Positions 1 through 7,025 of a stretch of DNA of 12,214 bases are shown here, piece by piece. A model generated the notes under the pieces. That model had not been told where the DNA came from, did not search any database, and worked only from the letters and a program-made list of their open reading frames with translations. The stretch's first letter is position 1; the number at the start of each line of letters is the position of its first letter. The DNA is from an uncultured Christensenellaceae bacterium (lineage in GTDB: Bacteria > Bacillota > Clostridia > Christensenellales > Pumilibacteraceae), in the NCBI GenBank assembly GCA_910588315.1, contig CAJUQF010000023.1:1-12214 (forward strand). The letters run 5' to 3'. Made by a program: the position numbers and the translations under genes.

Positions 1-479
1 TTGTTTTCTATGTCGATGAAATTATCTATAGGCTGCGGGATAACGTCCATGAGCGCTATATCGTTGCCTTCCTTGTCTGTGCCGACCGACTCGAAAAGGC
101 TTACTGCTTGACGGTGCTTTTTGTTTGCGCGTATGTACATAAGTATTTCGTTTTCGATACATTTTGCGGCATATGTCGTTAGTTGGCAGCCTTTACCCGG
201 TTCGAAAGTTTCTATACCTTTTATCAGACCTATGCTTCCGACGCTGATAAGATCGTCGGCTTCGCCCGCATTGTTGTATTTTTTTACGATATGCGCTACC
301 AATCGCAAATTGTGTCGCACGAGAATGTCGTACGCATCGCGATCGCCCGATTTGTATTTGTCGAAGTACGCCCGTTCCTCTTCGGGCGACAGCGGTTTTG
401 GAAACGAGCCGTTGTTGTTCACGAAAGACGTGAAGAAAAATATGCGCGATAAAAATGCCATAAAAGTTTCGATAATCAT
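1..479 (-). CDS. sigK: RNA polymerase sporulation sigma factor pro-SigK, N-terminal part (runs off left edge)
   Basis: Read on the minus strand from an ATG at 479, an open frame of 159 codons continues past position 1, so only the N-terminal two thirds is present. The protein should direct late mother-cell transcription during sporulation. Residues 1-20 form a hydrophobic leader (FLSRIFFFTSFV) like the pro-sequence of Bacillus pro-sigma-K. By alignment from memory the processing site would fall near S18/F19. Sigma region 2 follows: HNLRLVAHIVKKY at 56-68, DLISVGSIGLIKGIE at 76-90 and TYAAKCIENEILMYIR at 102-117, then VGTDKEGND at 132-140. The start at 479 is preferred over the ATG at 461 because AGAGG (485-489) lies 5 nt upstream of it and nothing similar precedes 461. 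Regions 3 and 4 are outside the window. SigE is a close paralogue, but the short leader and the KKYNNAGEADDLIS-type match favour SigK. Confidence 0.88.
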   Translation of the reverse strand, partial: MIIETFMAFLSRIFFFTSFVNNNGSFPKPLSPEEERAYFDKYKSGDRDAYDILVRHNLRLVAHIVKKYNNAGEADDLISVGSIGLIKGIETFEPGKGCQLTTYAAKCIENEILMYIRANKKHRQAVSLFESVGTDKEGNDIALMDVIPQPIDNFIDIEN

Positions 480-512
480 ACAGACCTCTGCGCCGAAGAT
501 GTTCGGAGTTAT

Positions 513-542
513 ATACTATGCCGAATTATGTCGGAATTTGCC
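513..542 (-). promoter_or_regulatory. Candidate sigma-E-type promoter for sigK
   Basis: On the minus strand, CATAGTAT (520-513) fits the sigma-E -10 pattern CATAnnnT. GCAAATT (541-535) lies 14 bp upstream and loosely fits the sigma-E -35 element. Transcription would start near 506, giving a leader of about 27 nt that contains the AGAGG ribosome site. In B. subtilis sigK is transcribed by sigma-E with SpoIIID, so the promoter type agrees with the gene. The -35 match is imperfect and the region is AT-rich, so this is a moderate call. Confidence 0.45.
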
Positions 543-549
543 TGTCCGT
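540..549 (-). promoter_or_regulatory. Possible SpoIIID-like binding site
   Basis: Minus-strand ACGGACAGGC matches nine of ten positions of the SpoIIID consensus as I remember it (WWRRACARNY); only the second position differs. It touches the upstream edge of the candidate sigK -35 element. SpoIIID activates sigK in B. subtilis, so the placement is plausible. A ten-base degenerate match can arise by chance. Confidence 0.25.
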
Positions 550-595
550 TAATTTTAGTGCAAATCGATTATTATTGTAAAAGACCGAAAATTTC

Positions 596-624
596 TTGCA
601 ATTACGGGAATTATTTGTTACAAT
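596..624 (+). promoter_or_regulatory. Sigma-A promoter for the membrane protein-comM-dprA-topA-trmFO unit
   Basis: TTGCAA (596-601) and TACAAT (619-624) are separated by 17 bp. TGT at 616-618 directly before the -10 gives an extended -10 (TGn). Transcription would start near 631-632, only a few bases before the AGAGGA ribosome site of the first gene. A spaced inverted repeat overlaps both boxes. No other comparable promoter lies between here and 8309. Confidence 0.7.
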
Positions 625-632
625 AATTGCGA

Positions 633-638
633 AGAGGA
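633..638 (+). promoter_or_regulatory. Ribosome binding site that supports the TTG start at 648
   Basis: AGAGGA lies 9 nt before the TTG at 648. The first in-frame ATG is far inside the gene, after the first predicted membrane helix has begun, so this site decides in favour of the TTG. Confidence 0.7.
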
Positions 639-647
639 TAAATTATT

Positions 648-2153
648 TTGGAATTTCTATCGGTAAAGAGCGCATCGACAACGTCGGATATAATAATCGC
701 GGTATTTCTGGCGGTATTTGCGATCGGATGTATGATCGGGCTGGTAATGCTTTTGTGCAGGTTCGCGAATGACGACGGGAAAGTGCGTGGCAAAGCGGTA
801 AAGATGTTGCTGTTTTTAGTCGCAGGCTTTGTACTCAGACTTGTTTTTGCGCTGTGTGTACGCGGATTCAGATCGGATTATGCCGTGTTCGTGTCTATGT
901 TCGATAATTTGCGGGACAGCGGACTTGCGGGGTATTACGGCGGCAGTGCAGACGGTGTGCTGTATCCCGTAGTGTATTTCGTATACTTGATATTCGGCGG
1001 ACTGTCGAATGCAACGGGACTGTCCGATTACGGTCTGGGCATGCAGTTCATGATAAAACTGCCGCTTATAATAGCAGACCTTTTCGCGGCGTTTGCGCTG
1101 TATATTATTGCCAAAAGATATTTCAATCCGAGAGTAGCGATTACGGTGTTTGCATTTGTATGTATCTGTCCGATATTCTTTATAGGATCGAGTTTATGGA
1201 CGTCGCCTATAACGTTTACGGTAATGTTCATGTGCTTTGCATGTTATTTTTTGGCGAGAAAAAAGTATGCGGCGACTATAGCGTTCGCGACCGCCGCCGC
1301 GTTTTCGAGTAAAGAGGGTATTTATCTCTTTCCTATGATCGCCGTATTTTCGATATTTCATTTCGTGCGTGCGATTAAAAACCTGACCGGCGCCGAAGGA
1401 AACAGAAAACTCATCGGAGAGAACAGCGCCGCATGGACGGTCCCGCTCGCGTTTGTTCTGTCTCTTGTCGGCGCGTATCTAATCGGATTGTTTATGATAG
1501 GTTCGTACAGTTACGATCCGTTCGATTATATATATAAATTCCTGCTTGCGCCGCTTGTGGAGTGGAAGTATTTTACTGTGAACGGGCTGAGTATTTATTC
1601 TCTGTTCAATCGCAGCGGAATTATGCCCGGGGCGAGATTCCCGGCATGGCTGTTTGCAAGCATATTCGCGGTGATACTCACAGTGGTTGTTTGCGTAGTG
1701 TATTTTACAAAACGCAATCGCGCGACGCTCGTCATGCTCGGTACATTTTGCTTGCTGACAATGCAGATTTATTATCCCGGTGCATCGGCAATAAGTATGG
1801 AAAGCACGCTTTTATTGCTGCTTGTATCGTACTTGCTTGTCAAAGACAAGCGCATACTGACGGTGCTGTTTGTTATAGGACTCATGTATGTTATTAATTC
1901 CGTGACAACTTTGTCTGATATCGGTCAGCTTAACAACCTTACAGACTTCGATTTGTCCGAAGCGGCCCAAAACGTATCGGCTGCGGCAAAATCCGTATCG
2001 ATAGTGTGTTCGGTTTTCGCCGTGCTTGCACATTTGTATTATACCGTAATCGCCGTAAGCGTAGGTATGACCGGACAGAAACGCGAACTGATGACCGCGC
2101 ATGGATTCAAAGCATCGTTAAAGGAATTTTTTGCGATAAGAAAGGGGAAGTAA
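648..2153 (+). CDS. Polytopic membrane protein, GT-C glycosyltransferase-like
   Basis: This 501-residue protein has a TTG start and about 12 hydrophobic segments (roughly 14-37, 51-71, 105-120, 135-155, 163-180, 186-203, 224-240, 263-285, 333-353, 359-375, 385-418, 450-470). It has no soluble domain of note and a basic C-terminus. Three features resemble bacterial GT-C sugar transferases that use polyprenyl-phosphate sugars. An acidic residue sits in the first outer loop, in the context RSDYAVFVSMFDNL (D77), followed by a DSGLAGYYGG turn. A KLPLIIADLFAAFALY segment lies at 137-152. A W184 loop precedes a helix pair, with SSKEG at 220-224 and a following proline. I do not recognise a named family member, so substrate and role are unknown. 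The stop codon abuts the comM start, whose ribosome site lies inside this gene, so the two are almost certainly co-transcribed. Cell-envelope or spore-coat sugar transfer is possible but inferred only. Confidence 0.55.
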   Translation: MEFLSVKSASTTSDIIIAVFLAVFAIGCMIGLVMLLCRFANDDGKVRGKAVKMLLFLVAGFVLRLVFALCVRGFRSDYAVFVSMFDNLRDSGLAGYYGGSADGVLYPVVYFVYLIFGGLSNATGLSDYGLGMQFMIKLPLIIADLFAAFALYIIAKRYFNPRVAITVFAFVCICPIFFIGSSLWTSPITFTVMFMCFACYFLARKKYAATIAFATAAAFSSKEGIYLFPMIAVFSIFHFVRAIKNLTGAEGNRKLIGENSAAWTVPLAFVLSLVGAYLIGLFMIGSYSYDPFDYIYKFLLAPLVEWKYFTVNGLSIYSLFNRSGIMPGARFPAWLFASIFAVILTVVVCVVYFTKRNRATLVMLGTFCLLTMQIYYPGASAISMESTLLLLLVSYLLVKDKRILTVLFVIGLMYVINSVTTLSDIGQLNNLTDFDLSEAAQNVSAAAKSVSIVCSVFAVLAHLYYTVIAVSVGMTGQKRELMTAHGFKASLKEFFAIRKGK

Positions 2154-3698
2154 ATGCTGGCGAAGATACAAAGTTACGCGCTCAACGGTCTTGACGGATA
2201 CGGGGTTGCCGTGGAAGTCGATATCCATCCCGGGCTGCCCGGATTCGATGTCGTGGGGCTGCCGGATACGGCGATTAAAGAATCGCGCGAACGAGTGCGT
2301 TCGGCTGTAAAAAACAGCGGTTACGACTTCACTGCACGTAAGATAACGGTAAATTTGGCGCCGGCAAATACAAAAAAAGAAGGTCCCGTATTCGATCTTG
2401 CCATTGCGCTCGGCGTGCTTGTCAGTACAGAACAGGCGGGAGTCGACGGCGGGCGCAAACCTTTGGCGGCGTTAAACGAATATGTGTTTCTCGGCGAACT
2501 TTCTCTTTCCGGCGCAGTTACGCGCATAAACGGCGTCATGCCGATGCTTATCGCCGCGCGGGAGAAAGGCGTTAAAAAAATGGTAATACCGCGGGCAAAC
2601 GCAAATGAGGCAAGGTACATACGCGGGATAGACGTTTATCCCGTATCGACATTGAGAGAAGCCGTAGGGCTTATAAACGGGGAAGTTGCCGAAGTACTCG
2701 AACATAGCGACGTCGTACTCGGTCAAACGACGCGCGCAAGCGAAAACTTAAAGTTTGTTAAGGGTCAATATGCCGCCAAGCGCGCTTTGGAGATCGCCGC
2801 TGCCGGCGGACATAATATCCTTATGATCGGTTCTCCCGGCGGCGGTAAGACGATGCTTGCAAAATGTTTGCCCGGCATACTTCCCGACATGACGGAAGAA
2901 GAAGCGCTCGAAACGACAAAAATACATTCTGTCGCCGCTATACTCGATGCCGAGCGCGGCATAGTTACGACACGCCCGTTTCGCAGTCCGCACCACACCA
3001 CGAGCAAAATAGCATTGACTGGCGGCGGTCCTGCCGCCAAGCCAGGCGAGATCAGCTATGCGCATAACGGCGTGCTGTTTCTGGACGAAATGCCCGAGTA
3101 TCCGCGTGCGTCGCTCGAGATACTGCGACAACCGCTCGAGGACGGAGTTGTCACGGTTTCGCGTGCGGCGCGTACCGTGGAATATCCCGCAAATTTCATG
3201 CTTGTCGCAAGCATGAATCCATGCCCGTGCGGATATTACGGTTCGGCTACACATACATGCACATGTTCTCCGTCGCAGATACAAAAATATCTGTCGAGGA
3301 TATCGGGACCGTTGCTTGACAGGATAGATCTTCACATCGAGGTGGACGAAGTCAATTACGACGATCTCACAAAAGAGACCGATACCGAAAGTTCGGAATG
3401 CGTGCGTGAGCGCGTGAACATGGCGCGCGGCATTCAGACTGCCAGATATGTCGGCAGCGACGTACATTGCAACGCTCAGATGACGAGCGAAATGATAAAG
3501 AAGTATTGTGCGCTCGACGAAAAGGGCGAGAAAATTTTGCAAAACGCATTCGATAAGCTCGGTATGTCGGCGCGGGCATATACGCGTATTCTGAAAGTCG
3601 CACGCACGATCGCCGATCTCGAAGGCAGCGATAATATTCATGCTAAGCATATTGCCGAGGCAGTCATGTACAGATCGCTCGACAAGGCGGTGAAATGA
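2154..3698 (+). CDS. comM: ComM/YifB family AAA+ ATPase (Mg-chelatase-like)
   Basis: This 514-residue protein has the full ComM architecture. An N-terminal ribosomal S5/Lon-like fold opens with SYALNGLDGYGVAVEVD and VVGLPDTAIKESRERVRSA (about 1-180). An Mg-chelatase AAA+ core follows, with Walker A GSPGGGKT at 226-233, the FRSPHHTTS signature, and Walker B VLFLDE at 307-312. A cysteine cluster (C357, C359, C369, C371) sits after ASMNP, LLDRIDLH lies at 387-394, and a C-terminal Mg-chelatase domain (SARAYTRILKVARTIADLE) ends the protein. ComM is a hexameric helicase that drives branch migration during integration of transforming DNA in naturally competent Gram-negative bacteria; its role in Clostridia-type bacteria is less clear. 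Start: AAAGGGG (2141-2147) lies 6 nt before the ATG. The pairing with dprA, one base downstream, supports a DNA-processing role. No key residue is missing. Confidence 0.93.
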   Translation: MLAKIQSYALNGLDGYGVAVEVDIHPGLPGFDVVGLPDTAIKESRERVRSAVKNSGYDFTARKITVNLAPANTKKEGPVFDLAIALGVLVSTEQAGVDGGRKPLAALNEYVFLGELSLSGAVTRINGVMPMLIAAREKGVKKMVIPRANANEARYIRGIDVYPVSTLREAVGLINGEVAEVLEHSDVVLGQTTRASENLKFVKGQYAAKRALEIAAAGGHNILMIGSPGGGKTMLAKCLPGILPDMTEEEALETTKIHSVAAILDAERGIVTTRPFRSPHHTTSKIALTGGGPAAKPGEISYAHNGVLFLDEMPEYPRASLEILRQPLEDGVVTVSRAARTVEYPANFMLVASMNPCPCGYYGSATHTCTCSPSQIQKYLSRISGPLLDRIDLHIEVDEVNYDDLTKETDTESSECVRERVNMARGIQTARYVGSDVHCNAQMTSEMIKKYCALDEKGEKILQNAFDKLGMSARAYTRILKVARTIADLEGSDNIHAKHIAEAVMYRSLDKAVK

Positions 3699-3699
3699 T

Positions 3700-4767
3700 A
3701 TGATACTTTCTGATATATATCTGTGGCTGTCTTATTCGCACGTCCCGACGTCGAAAATAAACAAGATCCTGGAACATATTTCGCCGACCGAATTATGGAA
3801 TTCGTTTGACGACGAAAGCAGATATCGCAGCGACGACAAAACGATAAATGCCTTGAAACGTACGAGAAATCTCGAGTACATAGAACGGGCAAAGCTTTAT
3901 CTCGAAACAAACAATATCAAATATGTGACGCGTGCCGATCCGATTTATCCGGTATCTTTGGCGCAACGCGAGACCGATCCGCCGCCGGTGTTGTATTATA
4001 AAGGCGATATTCGTAACCTTTCGGCGCCGAGTATAGCGGTAGTGGGTACACGCAGAGCGTCGCAGTACGGCAGATACGTTTCGCAAAAAATCGTAGACGG
4101 GCTTGCAGGAGCTTTTACGATCGTCAGCGGAATGGCTGCCGGCATAGACGGATACGCGCATGCCGCGGCGCTTTCGGCGGGCGGTAAAACAGCGGCGGTA
4201 CTCGGCAGCGGACTGTTTAATCCGTCGCCGATATCCAATATCAAGCTGTTCGACGAGATATGCGAGAAAGGTGTGGTCCTAAGCGAATACACACCGGATA
4301 CGCACGCGTCGGTATATACTTTTCCGCAACGCAACAGAATAATAAGCGGGCTGTGTAAAGGTACGCTTGTTGTGGAGGCGGCGGAACGCAGCGGTGCGCT
4401 TATTACGGCGGATTGTGCGCTCGAACAGGGCAGGGACGTTTTTGCCGTGCCGGGCGACATAGATAAGCCACGCTCGGTCGGAACGAATAAACTTATAAAG
4501 TCCGGCGGTATTGCGGTAACTTGCGCCGAAGATATTCTCGAATATTATTCAGTGAGCACACCGCCCAAAGCCGAACAAAAAACTCTTGCGCTCGATTTCG
4601 CGGAGCAGCAGGTTTTGGATATCTTATCCGAGGGCGAAAAATCGTTCGACGCGCTCGTTATGACATGCGGCATGACCGTGCCGGAATTGAATACCGCGCT
4701 GTCGTCTCTGATGATATACGGACTTATACATCAAAAAGCAAAGAATCTTTACTGTGTTTCGAAATAG
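3700..4767 (+). CDS. dprA: DNA-processing protein DprA (Smf)
   Basis: This 355-residue protein should bind single-stranded DNA and load RecA, protecting incoming DNA during transformation. The N-terminal 100 residues form the degenerate helical (SAM/HhH-like) domain. The Rossmann-like DprA core follows, with GTRRASQYG at 116-124, SGMAAGIDGYAH at 143-154, FPQRNRIISGL at 208-218, and VVEAAERSGALIT with EQGRDVFAVPG after it. The last 65 residues look like the winged-helix DML1-type domain (QQVLDILSEGEKSFDAL). The family more often has SGLARGID where this protein has SGMAAGID, and the usual YP after the GSGL turn is SP here. These are mild departures. The ATG lies one base after the comM stop, and an AAGGCGGTG-type ribosome site sits inside the end of comM, so translation is probably coupled. 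Confidence 0.95.
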   Translation: MILSDIYLWLSYSHVPTSKINKILEHISPTELWNSFDDESRYRSDDKTINALKRTRNLEYIERAKLYLETNNIKYVTRADPIYPVSLAQRETDPPPVLYYKGDIRNLSAPSIAVVGTRRASQYGRYVSQKIVDGLAGAFTIVSGMAAGIDGYAHAAALSAGGKTAAVLGSGLFNPSPISNIKLFDEICEKGVVLSEYTPDTHASVYTFPQRNRIISGLCKGTLVVEAAERSGALITADCALEQGRDVFAVPGDIDKPRSVGTNKLIKSGGIAVTCAEDILEYYSVSTPPKAEQKTLALDFAEQQVLDILSEGEKSFDALVMTCGMTVPELNTALSSLMIYGLIHQKAKNLYCVSK

Positions 4768-4774
4768 AAGGAGA
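4768..4774 (+). promoter_or_regulatory. Ribosome binding site that fixes the topA start
   Basis: AAGGAGA begins right after the dprA stop codon and lies 10 nt before the ATG at 4785. The topA reading frame stays open upstream into dprA, to about 4521. That extension has no homology to topoisomerase, so this site places the true start at 4785. Confidence 0.85.
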
Positions 4775-4784
4775 ACGTAACAGA

Positions 4785-7025
4785 ATGAAGCTTGTAGTTA
4801 TCGAGGGTTTCGGTAAGCTCGAGACCGTACAGAAATATTTGGGCGCCGGATACAAGGTTTTCGCGACCGGCGGACATGTCCGCGACCTTATGACAAAGCG
4901 TTTGTCGGTAGACGTCAAGGATGATTTTAAACCGACATACGTCGTTATGGACGATAAAAAAAGCGTGGTGGAAAGTCTTAAAAAAACCGCATCCGCCGCC
5001 GAGACCGTATTGCTTGCGACCGACCCAGATCGAGAGGGCGAGGCTATTTCGTGGCATGTCGCTACACTTCTCGATATTCCCGAGAGCGCCGCTTGCCGTA
5101 TAGAATTCAACGAGATAAGCAAGAATGCCATACAGGCTGCGCTCAAAAAGCCGCGTGCCATAAACAAAAATCTCGTCGACGCGCAACAGGCTCGGCGCGT
5201 ACTCGACAGGCTTGTGGGCTATAAGGTATCGCCTGTGCTTTGCCAAAAAATACAAAGCAATCTGAGCGCCGGAAGAGTACAGTCCGTTACGCTGAGGCTG
5301 GTGGTAGACCGAGAACGCGAAATACAGGCGTTTGTTGCGGAAGAATATTGGAATTTCTTTTCGGTTCTTACTTCGCCTAAAGGCGAACAATTCAAAGCCG
5401 CGCTTGTGTCAAAGGGCGGAGAAAAGATCAAACTCACCGATGCGCAGTCGGTCGAAGATGTTAAAAAACAGCTCGACGGAACCGATTATACCGTAAGCAA
5501 CGTTAAAAAGAGCATAACCAAAGCTCATCCGTATGCGCCGTTTATTACGTCGACCATGCAACAGGACGCGCTCAATAAATTGGGTATGACTTTGCGTCAG
5601 ACGTCGGCGGCAGCGCAAACTCTTTACGAGGGTGTGGATTTGCCCGGGGAAGGCAAGGTCGCGCTTATAACTTATATACGTACCGACTCCACGCGCGTAT
5701 CGAACGAAGCTATTGCGGCGGCGCGTGAATTTATCGGCGATAAGTTCGGCGATAAATACTTGCCGGAAAAGCCGAATCATTACGCGTCAAAAAAGAGCGC
5801 GCAGGATGCGCACGAGGCGATACGTCCGATCTCGCTGGATCGCACGCCGGAAAGCATCAAATCGCACGTAGCCAAGAATATTTATATGTTGTATAATCTT
5901 ATCTATAAACGCTTTTTGGCAAGCCAAATGGCGGACGCGACATACAACTCGGTATCAGTCGACATAGCGGCGAAAGATTATATGTTCAGGATAAGCGGCA
6001 GAACGCCGCTGTTCGACGGGTTTACGAAGGTTTACGCCGTGGCGGACAAGCAAAACGACGATTCCGAAGAAAAGGCGCATGTACCCGAACTCGAAGTCGG
6101 GCAGAAAACGCCGTTCGTAAAGTATGAGTGTGAGCAGAAGTTTACCAAGCCGCCCGCGCGCTACACAGAGGCGAGTTTGGTAAAAGCCATGGAAGAAAAA
6201 GGTATCGGGCGTCCGGCGACATACACGCCGACTGTCACGCTTTTGTTTTCACGCAAGTATATCGAAAAAAGCGGTAAAGCCATCGTTCCTACCGAACTCG
6301 GCTGTCAGGTCACAGATATGCTCGTAAAATATTTCTCGGATATCATGGACGTCAAGTTCACGGCGAACATGGAGAGCGAACTTGACGACGTAGAAGAAGG
6401 CGGTATCAGATGGCAGAACATCGTAGCCAAATTTTACGACGGTTTCGAAGATAAGATACGAGCGGCGCGCGGCGACGATTATACGCTGAAAGCGCCTGAC
6501 GAAAAGACCGATTATATCTGCGAAAAATGCGGCGCAAACATGGTTATAAAGACCGGACGTTTCGGCAGATTTTTGGCGTGTCCCAATTATCCGAAATGCA
6601 AAAATACCAAGAATCTCGATGAAGAAGGCAATATAGCGCAACCTAAAGAGCCGGAAGAATCGGATGTGGTTTGCGATAAATGCGGCGCGAAAATGATAGT
6701 CAAGACAGGTAAGTACGGTAAATTTTTGGCTTGTCCAAACTATCCCAAATGTAAAAATATAGTTAATCTCGAAAACAAAACCGCGGAACCGGAAACGCCG
6801 TTGCCGCCATGCCCCAAATGCGGTAAGCCGCTCAAAAAGATAACTACCAAGCGCGCCGTGTTTTACGGATGCTCAGGCTATCCCGACTGCGATTTCACAT
6901 CGTCCGATCCGCCGAGTGGTGACAAGTGTCCGCAGTGCGGCGCTTATACAGTAGTTAAAACGGGCAAAAACGGAAAATATATCAAGTGTTCCGATAAAAG
7001 CTGTAAGTATAAGTCGGATATATGA
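4785..7025 (+). CDS. topA: DNA topoisomerase I (type IA), four C-terminal zinc ribbons
   Basis: This 746-residue enzyme relaxes negatively supercoiled DNA through a 5'-phosphotyrosine link. The N-terminal TOPRIM domain has E7 and K11 in the first motif and DPDREGE at 80-86 for Mg binding. The gate domain contains DAQQARRVLDRLVGYKVSP and SAGRVQSV. The catalytic tyrosine is Y297 in ALITYIRTDSTR, with R299 beside it. Later conserved stretches are SAQDAHEAIRP, PPARYTEASLVKAMEEKGIGRPATY and ELDDVEEG. The C-terminus has four four-cysteine zinc ribbons starting at C579, C630, C676 and C715; the first two are near duplicates (KTGxxGxFLACPNYPKCKN). The first TOPRIM motif reads IEGFGKLET where most TopA have VESPAKAKT, although the catalytic Glu and Lys remain. 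The last four bases overlap trmFO. Confidence 0.96.
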   Translation: MKLVVIEGFGKLETVQKYLGAGYKVFATGGHVRDLMTKRLSVDVKDDFKPTYVVMDDKKSVVESLKKTASAAETVLLATDPDREGEAISWHVATLLDIPESAACRIEFNEISKNAIQAALKKPRAINKNLVDAQQARRVLDRLVGYKVSPVLCQKIQSNLSAGRVQSVTLRLVVDREREIQAFVAEEYWNFFSVLTSPKGEQFKAALVSKGGEKIKLTDAQSVEDVKKQLDGTDYTVSNVKKSITKAHPYAPFITSTMQQDALNKLGMTLRQTSAAAQTLYEGVDLPGEGKVALITYIRTDSTRVSNEAIAAAREFIGDKFGDKYLPEKPNHYASKKSAQDAHEAIRPISLDRTPESIKSHVAKNIYMLYNLIYKRFLASQMADATYNSVSVDIAAKDYMFRISGRTPLFDGFTKVYAVADKQNDDSEEKAHVPELEVGQKTPFVKYECEQKFTKPPARYTEASLVKAMEEKGIGRPATYTPTVTLLFSRKYIEKSGKAIVPTELGCQVTDMLVKYFSDIMDVKFTANMESELDDVEEGGIRWQNIVAKFYDGFEDKIRAARGDDYTLKAPDEKTDYICEKCGANMVIKTGRFGRFLACPNYPKCKNTKNLDEEGNIAQPKEPEESDVVCDKCGAKMIVKTGKYGKFLACPNYPKCKNIVNLENKTAEPETPLPPCPKCGKPLKKITTKRAVFYGCSGYPDCDFTSSDPPSGDKCPQCGAYTVVKTGKNGKYIKCSDKSCKYKSDI

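Noticed and set aside
493..506. CCGAA-GATG-TTCGG hairpin in the sigK leader
   Set aside because: A five-pair stem without a T tract is neither a terminator nor a known riboswitch; its proximity to the start is noted but it may be chance.
121..552. Plus-strand open frame opposite sigK
   Set aside because: The minus-strand frame is clearly sigma-factor sequence; the plus frame has no family resemblance.
2748..3650. A 300-codon open frame on the minus strand, antisense to comM
   Set aside because: It lies wholly opposite a well-conserved gene, has no domain I recognise, is rich in Arg, Cys and His as expected from a shadow frame, and has no promoter or ribosome site.
4521..4784. Upstream extension of the topA frame into dprA
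   Set aside because: The extension encodes no topoisomerase sequence and overlaps the conserved end of dprA; the ribosome site at 4768-4774 supports the start at 4785.
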